Positions 10,613-20,317 of a stretch of 64,000 nucleotides of DNA are shown here, piece by piece. This DNA comes from Theileria orientalis strain Shintoku (lineage: Eukaryota; Apicomplexa; Aconoidasida; Piroplasmida; Theileriidae): contig NC_025262.1 in the NCBI RefSeq assembly GCF_000740895.1, forward strand, positions 1,542,001-1,606,000, in the 5' to 3' direction. Below the pieces are notes generated by a model. It was not told the DNA's origin, searched no databases, and was given only the letters and a program-made list of their open reading frames with translations. The first letter of the stretch is position 1. Each line of letters begins with the position of its first letter. The translations under genes and the position numbers were made by a program.

Positions 10613-13600
10613 CTATGCTTCTGCGTTTATCACCAATTCCTTCGGCTTCAGGAGCACGCTGTTGACTATTTCCAGTATGAGTCCCACTCCCTCGAAGATG
10701 ATGTGCAGTATGAACAGTATGCTTCCTGTGTGCAGGTTGCATGGCTTCGACCTTCCGCCCTCGTCCACGCACACTGCTCCTCCTGTGTAGTGGTTCCAGA
10801 GCAGGAATCCTAGTAGCGAGAGGAAGATGCTGATGACCCATGCTACGATCCCCAGGTTGAACGCTGCTTCCTTCAGCTTCTCGTGTGGGAATGCTCCAAG
10901 CCTACTGAGTGTGATCATGATCACCATGCATGAGAAGAACATTGAGAGTAGTCCTGTGCTCATTGCTATGTTTCCTCCCTTTTGCAGGTTTTTGAACTCG
11001 CTGTAGTGTATGTCGTACACTGTTGCTCCGTACAGCGACTTGAAGTACTTTGTGTCCTTCTCGTCTAGGTTTCCCACTTCGCACATGTCTCTAAAGCAGC
11101 ACGACTTTTTAATAAAGTTTCTTTCGTATGGGCAGTGTCTGTATATATCTAGCGACATGTTTACTCTTTCCACCACTTCATTCGTTCCTCTTATATTACT
11201 CTTCGTTATTTGCTTCTCTTCACCTTCTGGGCTCCTACTCTTTAACTGTTTTTGTCCTTGTTGCTGTTGTCCTGGTTTTTGTTGTTGTTGTTGATGATGC
11301 TGTTGTTGTCCTTGTTGGTGTTGTCCTGGTTTTTGTGGTTGTTGCTGTTGTTTTTTTTGTTGTGTAGATTGTTGCTGTTGTTTTTTTTGTTGTGTAGATT
11401 GTTGCTGTTGTCCTTGTCCTGGTTGTGTAAATTGTTGTCCTGGTTGTGTAAATTGTTGTCCTGGTTGTGTAGCTTCCTGTGTCGATTGTTTAGCTTGTGT
11501 AGCTTGCTGTCCTGGTTTTTGTTGCGTCGATTGCTGTGTAGCGTGTGTAAATTGCTGTGTAGCTTGTGCTGACTGTTTGTGTTGCTTTTTCTGATCCTTT
11601 GCCACCTCCTCTTCTTTGCTAACTCCTTCCTTTTCTTTCCCGCCACTACCACTACCCTGGTCTTTACCAATACCATCAACACTCTTACTACTACCCATAC
11701 TGCTACTGGTACCAGTAACCGTAACCTTACTAGTGCCACTGGTATTGGTACTGGTACCACTAGTGCCCATACTGGTACTGGTTCTGCTACTGCTACTGGT
11801 ACCAGTAACCGTACCCTTGCCAGTACTACTGCCAATACCGTCAACACACTTACTAGTGCCCATATTGCCAATACCATCAACACTCTTACTAGTACTAGCA
11901 CTAGTACTCACACTAGTACTAGTACTTGCATCACCACTTGCACTAACACTGTCTCTCCTAGTCGCCTCTGATTCCCACTCGCCTTCTTTGTATCTTTTAT
12001 CTGTGTACTCCTTTCCGCCTTCCTTTGACTCCCTCGCTTCCGTTTCCATGAAACTGGTTCTTGCACCTCCCTTTACCATGCCTAACTTATAATCCTCTCC
12101 TTCATATTCATCTTCATTGTCTGAATTTTCTTCTGGGCCTCTTTTCATGGTCTCCACTACTTCTTTTGGTGCTGCTACTGTCGTCGTCACTTTTACTTTT
12201 GCTGGTGTCAGCCTTGTTACTGTTGCTGTGAACTCCTCGTAGTTTTCCAAAGGGTCTTCATCGTTCAATATTTCTTCGAATGTGACCTTTCTTGAGAGCG
12301 TCAGGAGTGCTCCGTCCTTCAGATATGCTGCGTCGTACCTGTTAATCTTATTAAGGCCTATTAGCGTCACACTTGAGCCCTTGATGTCTCCCTTTTTGTA
12401 CGTGATTTCATTCTTCAGCCACCCTGTGAACATCGACGGGTACAGACACCAGAACGACACTAACCAGAACACTGTCGCGAGCACCATCGTGTGCTTCACC
12501 ATTCCTGCTCTCATGATGCTGAAGAACCCGTTAAACTTATCCATTGCCTTCACTCCTCCTCTCAGCTTCTTCGACTTTGGCTTCCTTTTTACTATAAGGC
12601 TAACTCCAATGTTATTCTGCGTTACGTGCTTCCTCTTCTTCTCATCTTCCTTGTCTTCGTCTTCATACTCTGCCAGTGTCGTCCCACTCACTTCTCTCTT
12701 TATTTCCCTTATACCTGATTTACTTATTTCCCTTATACCTGATCTACTTAATTCCCTTATGCCTGATCTACTTAACTCCCTTATGCCTGATCCACTCATT
12801 TCTCTTTCACCAGACCTACTCAACTCCCTTATACTGCATTCGTTACCCCTTTTCTCCAACTCCCTTATACTGCATTCGTTACCCCTTTTCTCCAACTCCC
12901 TTATACTGCATTCGTTACCCCTTTTCTCCAACTCCCTTATACCTGACCTACTACCAGAATAACCCTTAATAGCCTTAATTGGCCTAACCGTCTTTATTAC
13001 CTCACTCTTTCCCTTCGTGCCTTCTCCACGCTCCTTCTCTTTGTCTCCGGACTCCTCCTGATTGTCCTCTATCTTATCGTAATACATCACTGCTCTCTCA
13101 TCTTCTCCGTCCACCAGATACCTTTGTACTAGCCTTTTCTCCTCAGACTCCCTTTCTCTCGGTGAGTCGTCAAGTTCCATTGCGTTTCTTCTCATCAGTT
13201 TATATGATTCTGAGGAGCTCTTTGCTGCGTTCTTTGCCTTGTAGCCTCTCGAGAATTCTCTGTACGCTACTTGGTACTCCTTTTGCGACTTTGGCGTGTC
13301 CGAATCCTCTAGTCCGCTTTCCTTGCTTCCTCTCAGTCTATCTGGCGTGCTTGTTCCCTTCGTGCTCTTTTCGTAGCTTTGCTCCTTACTCGTCACTTCT
13401 TTCCAGTCCGACTCTGTCAGTATGTCACTTCCCTTAACGCTAACCACCTTTGAGCTCCCTTCCTTCTTACTCTCTGAGGATCCTCTCGATATTTCCGACC
13501 CGTTTCTCGTGGAGAATGGCGACTTTCTCAGGAGTTGCATGTTTTTCGTCGTGTTGAGGCTCGACTTTGAGTGCGTCGACTCTCCTGAGGCGTAGTTGCT

Positions 13601-14119
13601 TTCGTACCCCTTCAGTATCAAGCATCTCTCGTCCACCACCACTACTGGGCTGTAAAGTTCTTCTCCCTGAGCATCCTCATATTTTTCTTCTTCTAACGCT
13701 CCCTCTTCTCCCTGTGCGTGCGATTCTTCTGAGATCCATGATCTACTTCCCTGTTCCTCTTCCGTTTTCTCTGAGCTCGCTCCGAAGGTCTCTCCTCTCG
13801 TCAAAACTCTGTTCCTTATTTCCACCTCTGAGATACTCTTCACTTCCGTATAGCTCACTGTTTCTTCCTCCTCCTGGTCTTCGTTTCCCTCTTCTTTGTA
13901 TTCAACTTGTTTTTTTAAACTCGTTTCTTCTTGGTCCTGCACACTTTGCGTTTGGCTGATATCTGACTGACTCCTACATTCCGTAATTTCATACTTTAGT
14001 AAGGTTTCGTCTTCTTGGACTGCTTTTGTGAGCTCGCAGAGCTCGGTGACAATTTTTGTCCCGAGAAGACCCACTGACTCTGATGATTGTTTTCTAACAA
14101 CCTCTGGGTGGTTATTCAT
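10613..14119 (-). CDS. Repeat-rich multi-pass membrane protein, 1168 aa
   Basis: A single-exon gene starting at an ATG (14117-14119). The first 500 residues are Ser/Glu/Lys-rich and hydrophilic. One membrane segment follows (about residues 545-565, VLATVFWLVSFWCLYP). A very long low-complexity stretch comes next, first Ser/Thr/Gly-rich, then Gln/Thr-rich. The C-terminus has a Cys-containing patch (CCFRDMCEVG) and three hydrophobic helices (about 1045-1155). Two protein repeats are visible: a 12-residue unit GNECSIRELEKR in three copies and an 8-residue unit SGIRELSR in several imperfect copies. No signal peptide is seen. The conserved C-terminal membrane block suggests a real family, but I cannot name it. 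The low-complexity parts are likely to vary between isolates. Confidence 0.85.
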   Translation of the reverse strand: MNNHPEVVRKQSSESVGLLGTKIVTELCELTKAVQEDETLLKYEITECRSQSDISQTQSVQDQEETSLKKQVEYKEEGNEDQEEEETVSYTEVKSISEVEIRNRVLTRGETFGASSEKTEEEQGSRSWISEESHAQGEEGALEEEKYEDAQGEELYSPVVVVDERCLILKGYESNYASGESTHSKSSLNTTKNMQLLRKSPFSTRNGSEISRGSSESKKEGSSKVVSVKGSDILTESDWKEVTSKEQSYEKSTKGTSTPDRLRGSKESGLEDSDTPKSQKEYQVAYREFSRGYKAKNAAKSSSESYKLMRRNAMELDDSPRERESEEKRLVQRYLVDGEDERAVMYYDKIEDNQEESGDKEKERGEGTKGKSEVIKTVRPIKAIKGYSGSRSGIRELEKRGNECSIRELEKRGNECSIRELEKRGNECSIRELSRSGEREMSGSGIRELSRSGIRELSRSGIREISKSGIREIKREVSGTTLAEYEDEDKEDEKKRKHVTQNNIGVSLIVKRKPKSKKLRGGVKAMDKFNGFFSIMRAGMVKHTMVLATVFWLVSFWCLYPSMFTGWLKNEITYKKGDIKGSSVTLIGLNKINRYDAAYLKDGALLTLSRKVTFEEILNDEDPLENYEEFTATVTRLTPAKVKVTTTVAAPKEVVETMKRGPEENSDNEDEYEGEDYKLGMVKGGARTSFMETEARESKEGGKEYTDKRYKEGEWESEATRRDSVSASGDASTSTSVSTSASTSKSVDGIGNMGTSKCVDGIGSSTGKGTVTGTSSSSRTSTSMGTSGTSTNTSGTSKVTVTGTSSSMGSSKSVDGIGKDQGSGSGGKEKEGVSKEEEVAKDQKKQHKQSAQATQQFTHATQQSTQQKPGQQATQAKQSTQEATQPGQQFTQPGQQFTQPGQGQQQQSTQQKKQQQQSTQQKKQQQQPQKPGQHQQGQQQHHQQQQQKPGQQQQGQKQLKSRSPEGEEKQITKSNIRGTNEVVERVNMSLDIYRHCPYERNFIKKSCCFRDMCEVGNLDEKDTKYFKSLYGATVYDIHYSEFKNLQKGGNIAMSTGLLSMFFSCMVIMITLSRLGAFPHEKLKEAAFNLGIVAWVISIFLSLLGFLLWNHYTGGAVCVDEGGRSKPCNLHTGSILFILHIIFEGVGLILEIVNSVLLKPKELVINAEA
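11339..11545. repeat. Gln/Thr-coding short repeats
   Basis: Short direct repeats encode the Gln-rich stretch of the 1168-aa membrane protein, including units reading QQSTQQKKQQ and GQQFTQP on the minus strand. All are in-frame multiples of three, typical of slippage within coding sequence. Confidence 0.8.
11640..11950. repeat. Ser/Thr/Gly-coding repeats
   Basis: Many copies of short ACTAGTACT/ACTGGTACC-like units encode a Ser/Thr/Gly-rich tract with recurring KSVDGIG motifs in the membrane protein. The codons are unusually uniform, which suggests recent expansion. Confidence 0.8.
12700..12943. repeat. 24-bp and 36-bp coding tandem repeats
   Basis: Imperfect 24-bp units (SGIRELSR-type, about 12700-12835) pass into three nearly identical 36-bp units (GNECSIRELEKR, about 12836-12943). 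Both keep the frame of the 1168-aa protein. The shared IREL core suggests the 36-bp unit arose from the 24-bp unit. Confidence 0.85.
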
Positions 14120-14649
14120 TTTTATTAGTTTCTTAATTTTTTAATTTTTTTTATTTAATTTCTTTTTTGTGTAATTTTTTTACTCATAAATTTATGATAT
14201 AATGCTTTATAATTACTTTTTACTAGCTACTCGTCTTTTCTCGCTAGCTTTTTTTTTAGGTAACACATTTTGTTTAATCATTTAAATAATTGCCGATAAC
14301 TTTCAATTTTAGTATCAATATTTTATTTTAAACTATTATTAGTCTAAACATCTAATTTTAACATCTTTTTGGGTGAAAATGCGTTGACAATAAGTGACTT
14401 CCACTGAGTCGTTTCTTTTTTAATAAAATACCGATCCATTGAGTCTGTTATTTTACACATTTGATATTTGTATATTTATATTTGCACATATTTACAGTGT
14501 TATTAACCATAATAATCGTGGAATCTAGGACACTGGAATACCTATCAAAGCACAGTCAATATATAGTATGTGTATGTTAAAACATTAATAAATTAAAAAA
14601 TTAGTAAGATTCTTTGATGTAAACAATTGATTAGCGAGGAATGAGCGTC
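14120..14649. other. AT-rich intergenic region between the membrane protein and histone H3
   Basis: 530 bp with poly-T tracts and no credible gene. It should hold the promoter of the membrane protein and the 3' end of histone H3. No histone-type stem-loop was recognised. Confidence 0.5.
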
Positions 14650-15075
<426 letters not shown>

Positions 15076-15249
15076 TCAGATATGTTGATGAATGCAGCAG
15101 TGATTAATTATATTGTGTTTCAATATTTGTAAACAAAACACGTGTTCACCCAGTCAGTAAGTGAAAATACAATGATAAATGATAAAAATACGATATATTG
15201 CGTAGTCGATATCAGAAAGTACAAAAAAGATATAAATGAGTATACGCGG

Positions 15250-15640
15250 TTAAAACCCAGAGCCAAAGATGGTTGTAACGAAGTCAATAATCGTGAAATA
15301 AGGTTGATTGTAATCGAAAGCCTGAAATTTCGAGATAGTCAGTTTATCAGAAATAATTTTAAGTGAATTGTGAACTTTCTCACTTTTACGCACAGATTCA
15401 TATGTGGCGTCGCCCCAGTTTTTTTCTAACACACCTTGAAATAGACGTCGATAACTTTGACTCAATAGAGCCAATGAAATTAAGAATCCTACAGTTTGAA
15501 GTGCCTTAACACCTATCTACACACCCTGAAACTTTCTGATACCCGTCTGTAATGTGTCACGTTGATTCGACAATTACGACATACTCCACATTTCCAAAAT
15601 TTTACGTATACGTACTTAGCTATTACTTCATAATTCATAA
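15250..15640 (-). CDS. Possible small two-exon membrane protein (tentative)
   Basis: A minus-strand frame, open at least from about 15505 to a TAA at 15250, encodes a short hydrophobic stretch (VGFLISLALLSQ) and a charged tail (YRRLFQGVLEKNWGDATYE). It has no ATG of its own. An 18-bp GT-AG gap would link it in phase to an upstream stretch containing WKCGVCRNCR, which has two CxxC-spaced cysteines. An intron this small would be extreme even here. The region lies between histone H3 and the p23-like gene. It may be a real small gene or chance. Confidence 0.3.
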
Positions 15641-15747
15641 CAAGCTTTGTGTGACGTATATGTAATCGTTAAATACACAAGAAGTACATACATGAAAAGA
15701 TTAGTTACTAGGGGTCGTTGATTCCAAGGTGTAGATGCAAGTATTGT

Positions 15748-16332
15748 TTAGAGCTCAGTGTGAGCTTCCTCGGTGACAGGTACCTCCGATTTCTTCTCGG
15801 CGGCTTCATGAACGACTTCGGCGACCTTCTCGGCCTTCGACTTCTTCTCAGACTCTTCGCGCTCCTTCAGCAACTGTTCAAGCTGGTAAAGAACCAAGTG
15901 GCCAGGAACGTCCTTGTTGAATGGCTCAGAGGATACGGTGTAATCCAAGAGCTTGTCGTAAAACCTCTTCCGGTCAAACTCGACGAGGTTGTCGTCGCCA
16001 TGGGAGTATCCCAAAAGGAGCTCCTTGTTCTCACCTTCCTGGTTGAAATAAGAAACGTGAGAAAGCCCGAAGCCCATGCATCTGAAGAATCCGACCAATT
16101 TTGTGAGCGTTTGTCCACTTCTCGCGGTCCAGATGCCCTGGTTTCCGACGACGACTTTATCGACTCCAGAGTTGTGCAAGGGAGTGAAGAAGTAAACCTT
16201 CAAGCCACGGTGGTCATGGTATTCCATTTTCCCCAAAGAATCATCAGGTTCAAAGAAGTTGAAGGTCTTGCCTGAGACCAGATACGATGAAAGAATGCCG
16301 AATATGGCAAAATATCCAACAAGCGTCTTCAT
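15748..16332 (-). CDS. Small secreted piroplasm protein, p23-like
   Basis: A 194-aa single-exon gene with a clear N-terminal signal peptide (MKTLVGYFAIFGILSSYLVS, predicted cleavage after SG). The mature part is a compact domain with many aromatic and Gly residues (FFEPDDSLGKMEYHDHRG, FFRCMGFGLSHVSYFNQEG), then a Lys/Glu-rich helical tail of about 50 residues. There is no second membrane segment or obvious GPI signal. Size, signal peptide and charged tail fit the 23-kDa piroplasm membrane protein (p23) described in the T. orientalis group. I base this on general resemblance, so the name is tentative. It stands alone between histone H3 and an RRM-like gene. Confidence 0.6.
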   Translation of the reverse strand: MKTLVGYFAIFGILSSYLVSGKTFNFFEPDDSLGKMEYHDHRGLKVYFFTPLHNSGVDKVVVGNQGIWTARSGQTLTKLVGFFRCMGFGLSHVSYFNQEGENKELLLGYSHGDDNLVEFDRKRFYDKLLDYTVSSEPFNKDVPGHLVLYQLEQLLKEREESEKKSKAEKVAEVVHEAAEKKSEVPVTEEAHTEL

Positions 16333-16781
16333 TCTTTAACGCAATAATAAATTCAAGCGATTTGTGAATTTAATAAAGTGAGAATGTCTAAAAGGAAAAA
16401 ATAAACGGCGAGCTCAAACCAAACTAGCTATGGGGAACAGGATTACAGAAGCCATGGGGAAACGGGAACAAAGAGACAGTAAATAGCACATATTATCGAT
16501 TTTACAGTTTAGTCGTATTAGAGACTTCCTTTGAGTTTTATGTCTGAAGTTAGACTGAAATAATTAAGTTTCTAGGTAGAGGAATCCACCACAGCATCCG
16601 AAATTGAGTGAATAAACCCAGTAAAACGGTCGACAACAGATTGTTTCCTTATCCAAAATGAACCTTATTCTTTCAAGTTGCTTCGTGGAGTTTAGTTCAC
16701 ATTTTAATATTTTACACATCGAAAAATAATTAAACCATGAGTTTACTATGTTACACCTGTTAAAAATTAAAAAATGATAAA
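16333..16781. other. Intergenic region upstream of the p23-like gene
   Basis: About 450 bp containing the p23-like promoter and the 3' region of the RRM-like gene. No open frame or strong motif was seen. Confidence 0.5.
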
Positions 16782-17404
16782 TCAGCCCAAATAACCACCC
16801 AAATTAAATTTGAATCCGCCAAAAGCGTCACTGAGTTTGTCCTGGGCGAACTGTAAAATGGGTGCCTGTAAAATTATGAAAATGTCACACTTATTTTGGT
16901 ATTTAATACCATAAAATCCTTGATAAAATAGAAATGAGTAAAACTAAATAAAAAATAATGTACCGAAGTAGCGTTGTTGATCATATCTCCAACAGTATTC
17001 CATAGGGAGTCCATTTCCTGAGGAGAAAACAAATTTAAATTGTACTTATTTGAGCCGAGTGGAATAGTTTTAAGCTTTAAAACGTTCTGAAATAAGGGTG
17101 TGAAATAAAGTGTGCAGTACCTCAGAATGATGACAAGAAGCAAACACCACAGCATAGCAGGGAACTCCAGCCTCGTCGTTCATTTTTTCAACATAAACAA
17201 CAGGCCCGAACCATGACATGAAAGTCCTGCAATCGTTGATGCCGAAACTGGAGGGAAACCCCTTGAGAATGACAGTGGAGGCAGGATCAAATCCAGAAGG
17301 CTGTGCATCCATAATTAATGAACAAAATAAGAATACATGTAAATAAGTAGGGAGTATCAAAATAGATAGCGACTTACAGTAGATACAGATGCCACGGAAG
17401 CCAT
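16782..17404 (-). CDS. Small RRM-like protein, four exons
   Basis: Exons are 17378-17404, 17121-17300, 16964-17086 and 16782-16865; all introns are phase 0 and the total is 137 aa. Exon 1 codes for only nine residues (MASVASVST). The core starts TVILKGFPSSFG, followed by a helix and VVYVEKMNDEAGVPCYAVVFAS. This has the beta-alpha-beta-beta pattern of an RNA-recognition motif, with an RNP1-like last strand. The C-terminus is short and Gly/Phe-rich (FGGFKFNLGGYLG). A nucleoporin-type RRM is an alternative because of the FG-like tail. RNA binding is inferred from the fold pattern only. Confidence 0.7.
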
Positions 17405-17839
17405 TTATCGAAATAAATTAAACAAGCACTATATTCTCAAACCGAATATATTAAATATTAAACTACACATTTAAAAAATAATAAAAAGATAACGACAAAA
17501 AGGAGCCTCTAATTTTTATGTCCACCTTGCAAAAGCAGATATTTCATTTACTGATCCTTAACCTACCACATAAACTATGGCAGGAATGTAGAGCGTATCT
17601 AAAAATTATTAGAGTAAAATTTAGTACAGTATTTACGCAAAAAGTCTAAAATTACTGCATCACGCTAATCAGCATATTTTGTGCGAATAACATGTAAATC
17701 CATTAAATTTAAATGCTCAGCAGCCAGGAAAATGCCCCTAGCGCCAGAGTTGAATCTATATTACAGCATTAAAGCGATTGCTCGGTTGTTCGCAGAACAA
17801 CATCTTCTATAGTTACAGCCTTTTAAAAAACAAATACAG
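17405..17839. other. Intergenic region, no gene seen
   Basis: 435 bp of AT-rich sequence between the RRM-like gene start and the 3' end of a FAINT-type gene. No feature was recognised. Confidence 0.5.
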
Positions 17840-19834
17840 TTAGCTAAACAGGTTCAGAGACTGCTCGTGTTTGTTGAGGAGTTTGTGGAAGCCCGTGAGG
17901 CCAATGGGCACCCACCTCCCCCGGGAAAGCATGAAGTACTTGTCCCTGTCGACGTTGGGGCCGACCATGTGCACCTTGAGGACCCTGGGAGACTCGGACT
18001 TGAAGTACACCACCAGCGACGTGGCCTGGTAGCTGTGCTGCTTCGCCTTCCAGACGACCCCGTGCTTCGAGTCGACCAGGTTCACGAAGTAGTTGTCCCT
18101 GGGAGTGACCGTGTGGACCTCGAACTCGCCGTCGGTGCTCTTGACCTGGCTGAAGTACTTCTCGTCCACGTCGTAGCGGACCCTGAACTTGACGCTCAGC
18201 AGGGAGTAGAGAAGGCTGTCGTAGCGACTGTCGTACCTCTTATCGCCGGGCGCGAGCGCTTCCTCGGCTTCTTCGTCCTCGTCCTCCACCAGCTCTTCGA
18301 CGTCCACCACTTCCTCCTCCTCCTCTTCTGGCTCTTCCTCCACCACTGCCACTTCTTCAACCTTTACCGGCGTCTCAACTTCAACTTCCTTTGCGGCTTT
18401 TGCCACTTCTTCAGCTCCAACGACCCTCTCTTGTGCAACATATCTCCTGTATAATTCACGTTCCTGCTGATCTTCACGGTGTACGGGCGCCCTCCTTTCT
18501 GGAACCCTTTTTCTCTTTCTTCTTTGCACCTTCTTCCTTTTGTCTTCCTCGTTGTCGCTGTCACTGTCACTGTCTTCATCGTCGCTGGAATCGGTGTCCT
18601 CCTCACTGCCCGAGTCGACGTATTCCAAGGTCTCGTCGAACAGCGACTGGTTCGTGCTCATCTCACTAAGCTTACTTTCGTAGGTCTTCGTATCTATTGA
18701 AAGGAATCCCAGATCAGACTTGACGAAGTAGAGCCACTTGAGCACCTTGTCACCTTTCCACACCTGGGCTCCGATCATCACCGTCTTCTTGTCCGCCAGG
18801 TGGAGGACTAGTGGCGAGAACCTCTCTTCCTCCCCCAGGGCTGACACTTGCTTGTTATCGTATAGCAACTTTTTCAAGTGGTGTCCCGTCTTCGGGTACA
18901 GACTCAGGTAGGTGTACTCCCCTATCTTGTTGACTCTCTTGTATAACTTGTCACTCCTGGTGTTCACGAGGTCGAACTCAAAGTCGACGTTCACTATCTT
19001 CGCCTTCAGCTCCTGATACTTTGCATCGAACACTTCCTTCGTGATCGAGTCCCAGGTACTCTCCTTTTTGAAATACTTTACTTCCTCGGGGACTGGAGTA
19101 GCCCCTGGGCTGTAGTGCACCACTTCCAACAGCGTCATTTGCTCGAAAACGTAAAAGAACAGGTGCTTGCACTCCAGGTTGTTGCTCAGCGAGTTCACTT
19201 CCCTTCCGCTGTCGTAGACTCTGTACACCTGAAACGGGTCCAGCGTCTTAACTTCGAACTTCGGCACTCCGTCGTGGTATATCAGCTCGTTTGAGAAGTA
19301 CAAGGGGTTCGGCACTGGCCTGCTCAGGTCCAACTCCACCCACGTTTCCACGTATCTTCCCGGTGCTTCAAGCACCCTTTTCAACTCCTCGAAGTCGCTA
19401 CTCCTGGGCACTTGCACGAAACTCGTTTTCTGCCTCTTGAAGTACAACTCCGTGTCGTCATTCCTCAGCGTCACCAGCTGCGTCAGGCCCTTTTTAACTA
19501 TCTGCGTCACCGCTTTGGCGCTTCCGAAACTATCCGTGCACCTCCACACCTTGCTGCTTCCGTCCGTAACTTCTCTTATCATGTACCCGCTATCTACTGT
19601 GTATGTGTTCGTGACCGTTTCTCCGTGGTCATTGCTTTCTCTGTGCACATATCTATGTGTTTCTGCTGCGAGATCCAATTTCAAGTTATGAGGGTCTGAG
19701 GAGTTATAATTCAACTGCGACCCGTTGAGAAGATTAATAAAATACGAGTCTGGCGTGGACTTTCCATTTGCATTCAAATCTGTCGAATTTGACACTGTAA
19801 AACAACAAATAATTAACAAAACATAGAATCTCAT
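17840..19834 (-). CDS. Secreted FAINT (DUF529)-type protein with acidic and basic nuclear-signal-like segment, 664 aa
   Basis: A single exon. The signal peptide is clear (MRFYVLLIICCFTVSNS). The mature chain carries several repeats of about 70-90 residues with the FAINT pattern: a Lys-rich strand, a conserved aromatic, then VWKxxxxxxA and a final YFKxxxxxW (for example KVWRCTDSFGSAKAV, VWKGDKVLKWLYFVK, VVWKAKQHSYQATSL). FAINT domains are typical of secreted Theileria and Babesia proteins, many of them exported to the host cell. Residues about 400-530 form a disordered, highly acidic stretch with an embedded basic cluster (KKVQRRKRKRVPERR) resembling a nuclear localisation signal. The sequence is clearly GC-richer than the FAINT gene beside it. 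The host target, if any, is unknown. Confidence 0.85.
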   Translation of the reverse strand: MRFYVLLIICCFTVSNSTDLNANGKSTPDSYFINLLNGSQLNYNSSDPHNLKLDLAAETHRYVHRESNDHGETVTNTYTVDSGYMIREVTDGSSKVWRCTDSFGSAKAVTQIVKKGLTQLVTLRNDDTELYFKRQKTSFVQVPRSSDFEELKRVLEAPGRYVETWVELDLSRPVPNPLYFSNELIYHDGVPKFEVKTLDPFQVYRVYDSGREVNSLSNNLECKHLFFYVFEQMTLLEVVHYSPGATPVPEEVKYFKKESTWDSITKEVFDAKYQELKAKIVNVDFEFDLVNTRSDKLYKRVNKIGEYTYLSLYPKTGHHLKKLLYDNKQVSALGEEERFSPLVLHLADKKTVMIGAQVWKGDKVLKWLYFVKSDLGFLSIDTKTYESKLSEMSTNQSLFDETLEYVDSGSEEDTDSSDDEDSDSDSDNEEDKRKKVQRRKRKRVPERRAPVHREDQQERELYRRYVAQERVVGAEEVAKAAKEVEVETPVKVEEVAVVEEEPEEEEEEVVDVEELVEDEDEEAEEALAPGDKRYDSRYDSLLYSLLSVKFRVRYDVDEKYFSQVKSTDGEFEVHTVTPRDNYFVNLVDSKHGVVWKAKQHSYQATSLVVYFKSESPRVLKVHMVGPNVDRDKYFMLSRGRWVPIGLTGFHKLLNKHEQSLNLFS

Positions 19835-20317
19835 TTATTAATATATCTAAGTTATAAATCAATCTAAACTAGAGGCTTAATTACTATAAAATCATGAAAA
19901 ATGAATGGGGAGCTCGACATCATCTTAATTTTTATTCTCTTATTCCATAGTGTGTATTTTATCATCCATTCTATTTCAATATTTTACTCATTTTCTATAC
20001 CTTTCTTGTATATCTTCTCCTAGACACAGCTTTTTACTCCATTGTTTGATACTTGTTTTATACATGAAAACCATCACCTGAAACTTTTACGAGCTAACCC
20101 ATAATCCCAATTTATATGTTTTCTCATAAACACTTAAGTAGGTGTATATTATATATATAATATACACCTACTTAAGTGTGTATGTGAGATATATATATTA
20201 GTTGCTGACGCTAACAATTGATGTGTTAATTGGCGATATTTTATTGTCAAACTTTAAATTTCAAATGTAAAATGTTTTATGTGTTTGTATCTTTATCAGG
20301 CTTTAGGCCTTCAAAAG
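19835..20317. other. Intergenic region between two FAINT-type genes
   Basis: 483 bp, AT-rich, with no credible gene. It contains a long perfect palindrome (separate entry). It holds the promoter of the 664-aa protein gene and lies upstream of that gene, beyond the 3' end of the 1360-aa gene. Confidence 0.6.
20130..20179. repeat. 50-bp perfect palindrome (inverted repeat without spacer)
   Basis: The 25 bp at 20130-20154 are exactly reverse-complementary to 20155-20179. The outer arm begins ACACTTAAGTAGGTG and the centre is an alternating AT run. The next pair outward (20129/20180) does not match. It could extrude as a cruciform in DNA or form a hairpin in the 3' end of the FAINT transcript. 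Confidence 0.95.

Noticed and set aside
11242..11901. 219-aa minus-strand frame of Val/Leu/Asn/Gln repeats inside the membrane protein gene
   Set aside because: It is an alternative reading of the Gln/Thr- and Ser/Thr-coding repeats of the 1168-aa gene on the same strand.
11616..12092. Plus-strand Leu/Pro/Val-rich frame
   Set aside because: It is the antisense of Ser/Thr/Gly repeats in the membrane-protein gene and has no independent support.
15142..15366. 74-aa plus-strand frame upstream of histone H3
   Set aside because: It lies in the expected histone H3 promoter, overlaps the tentative minus-strand gene, and has no conserved features.
15718..16275. 185-aa plus-strand frame opposite the p23-like gene
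   Set aside because: It is antisense to a gene with a clear signal peptide and has no recognisable domain.
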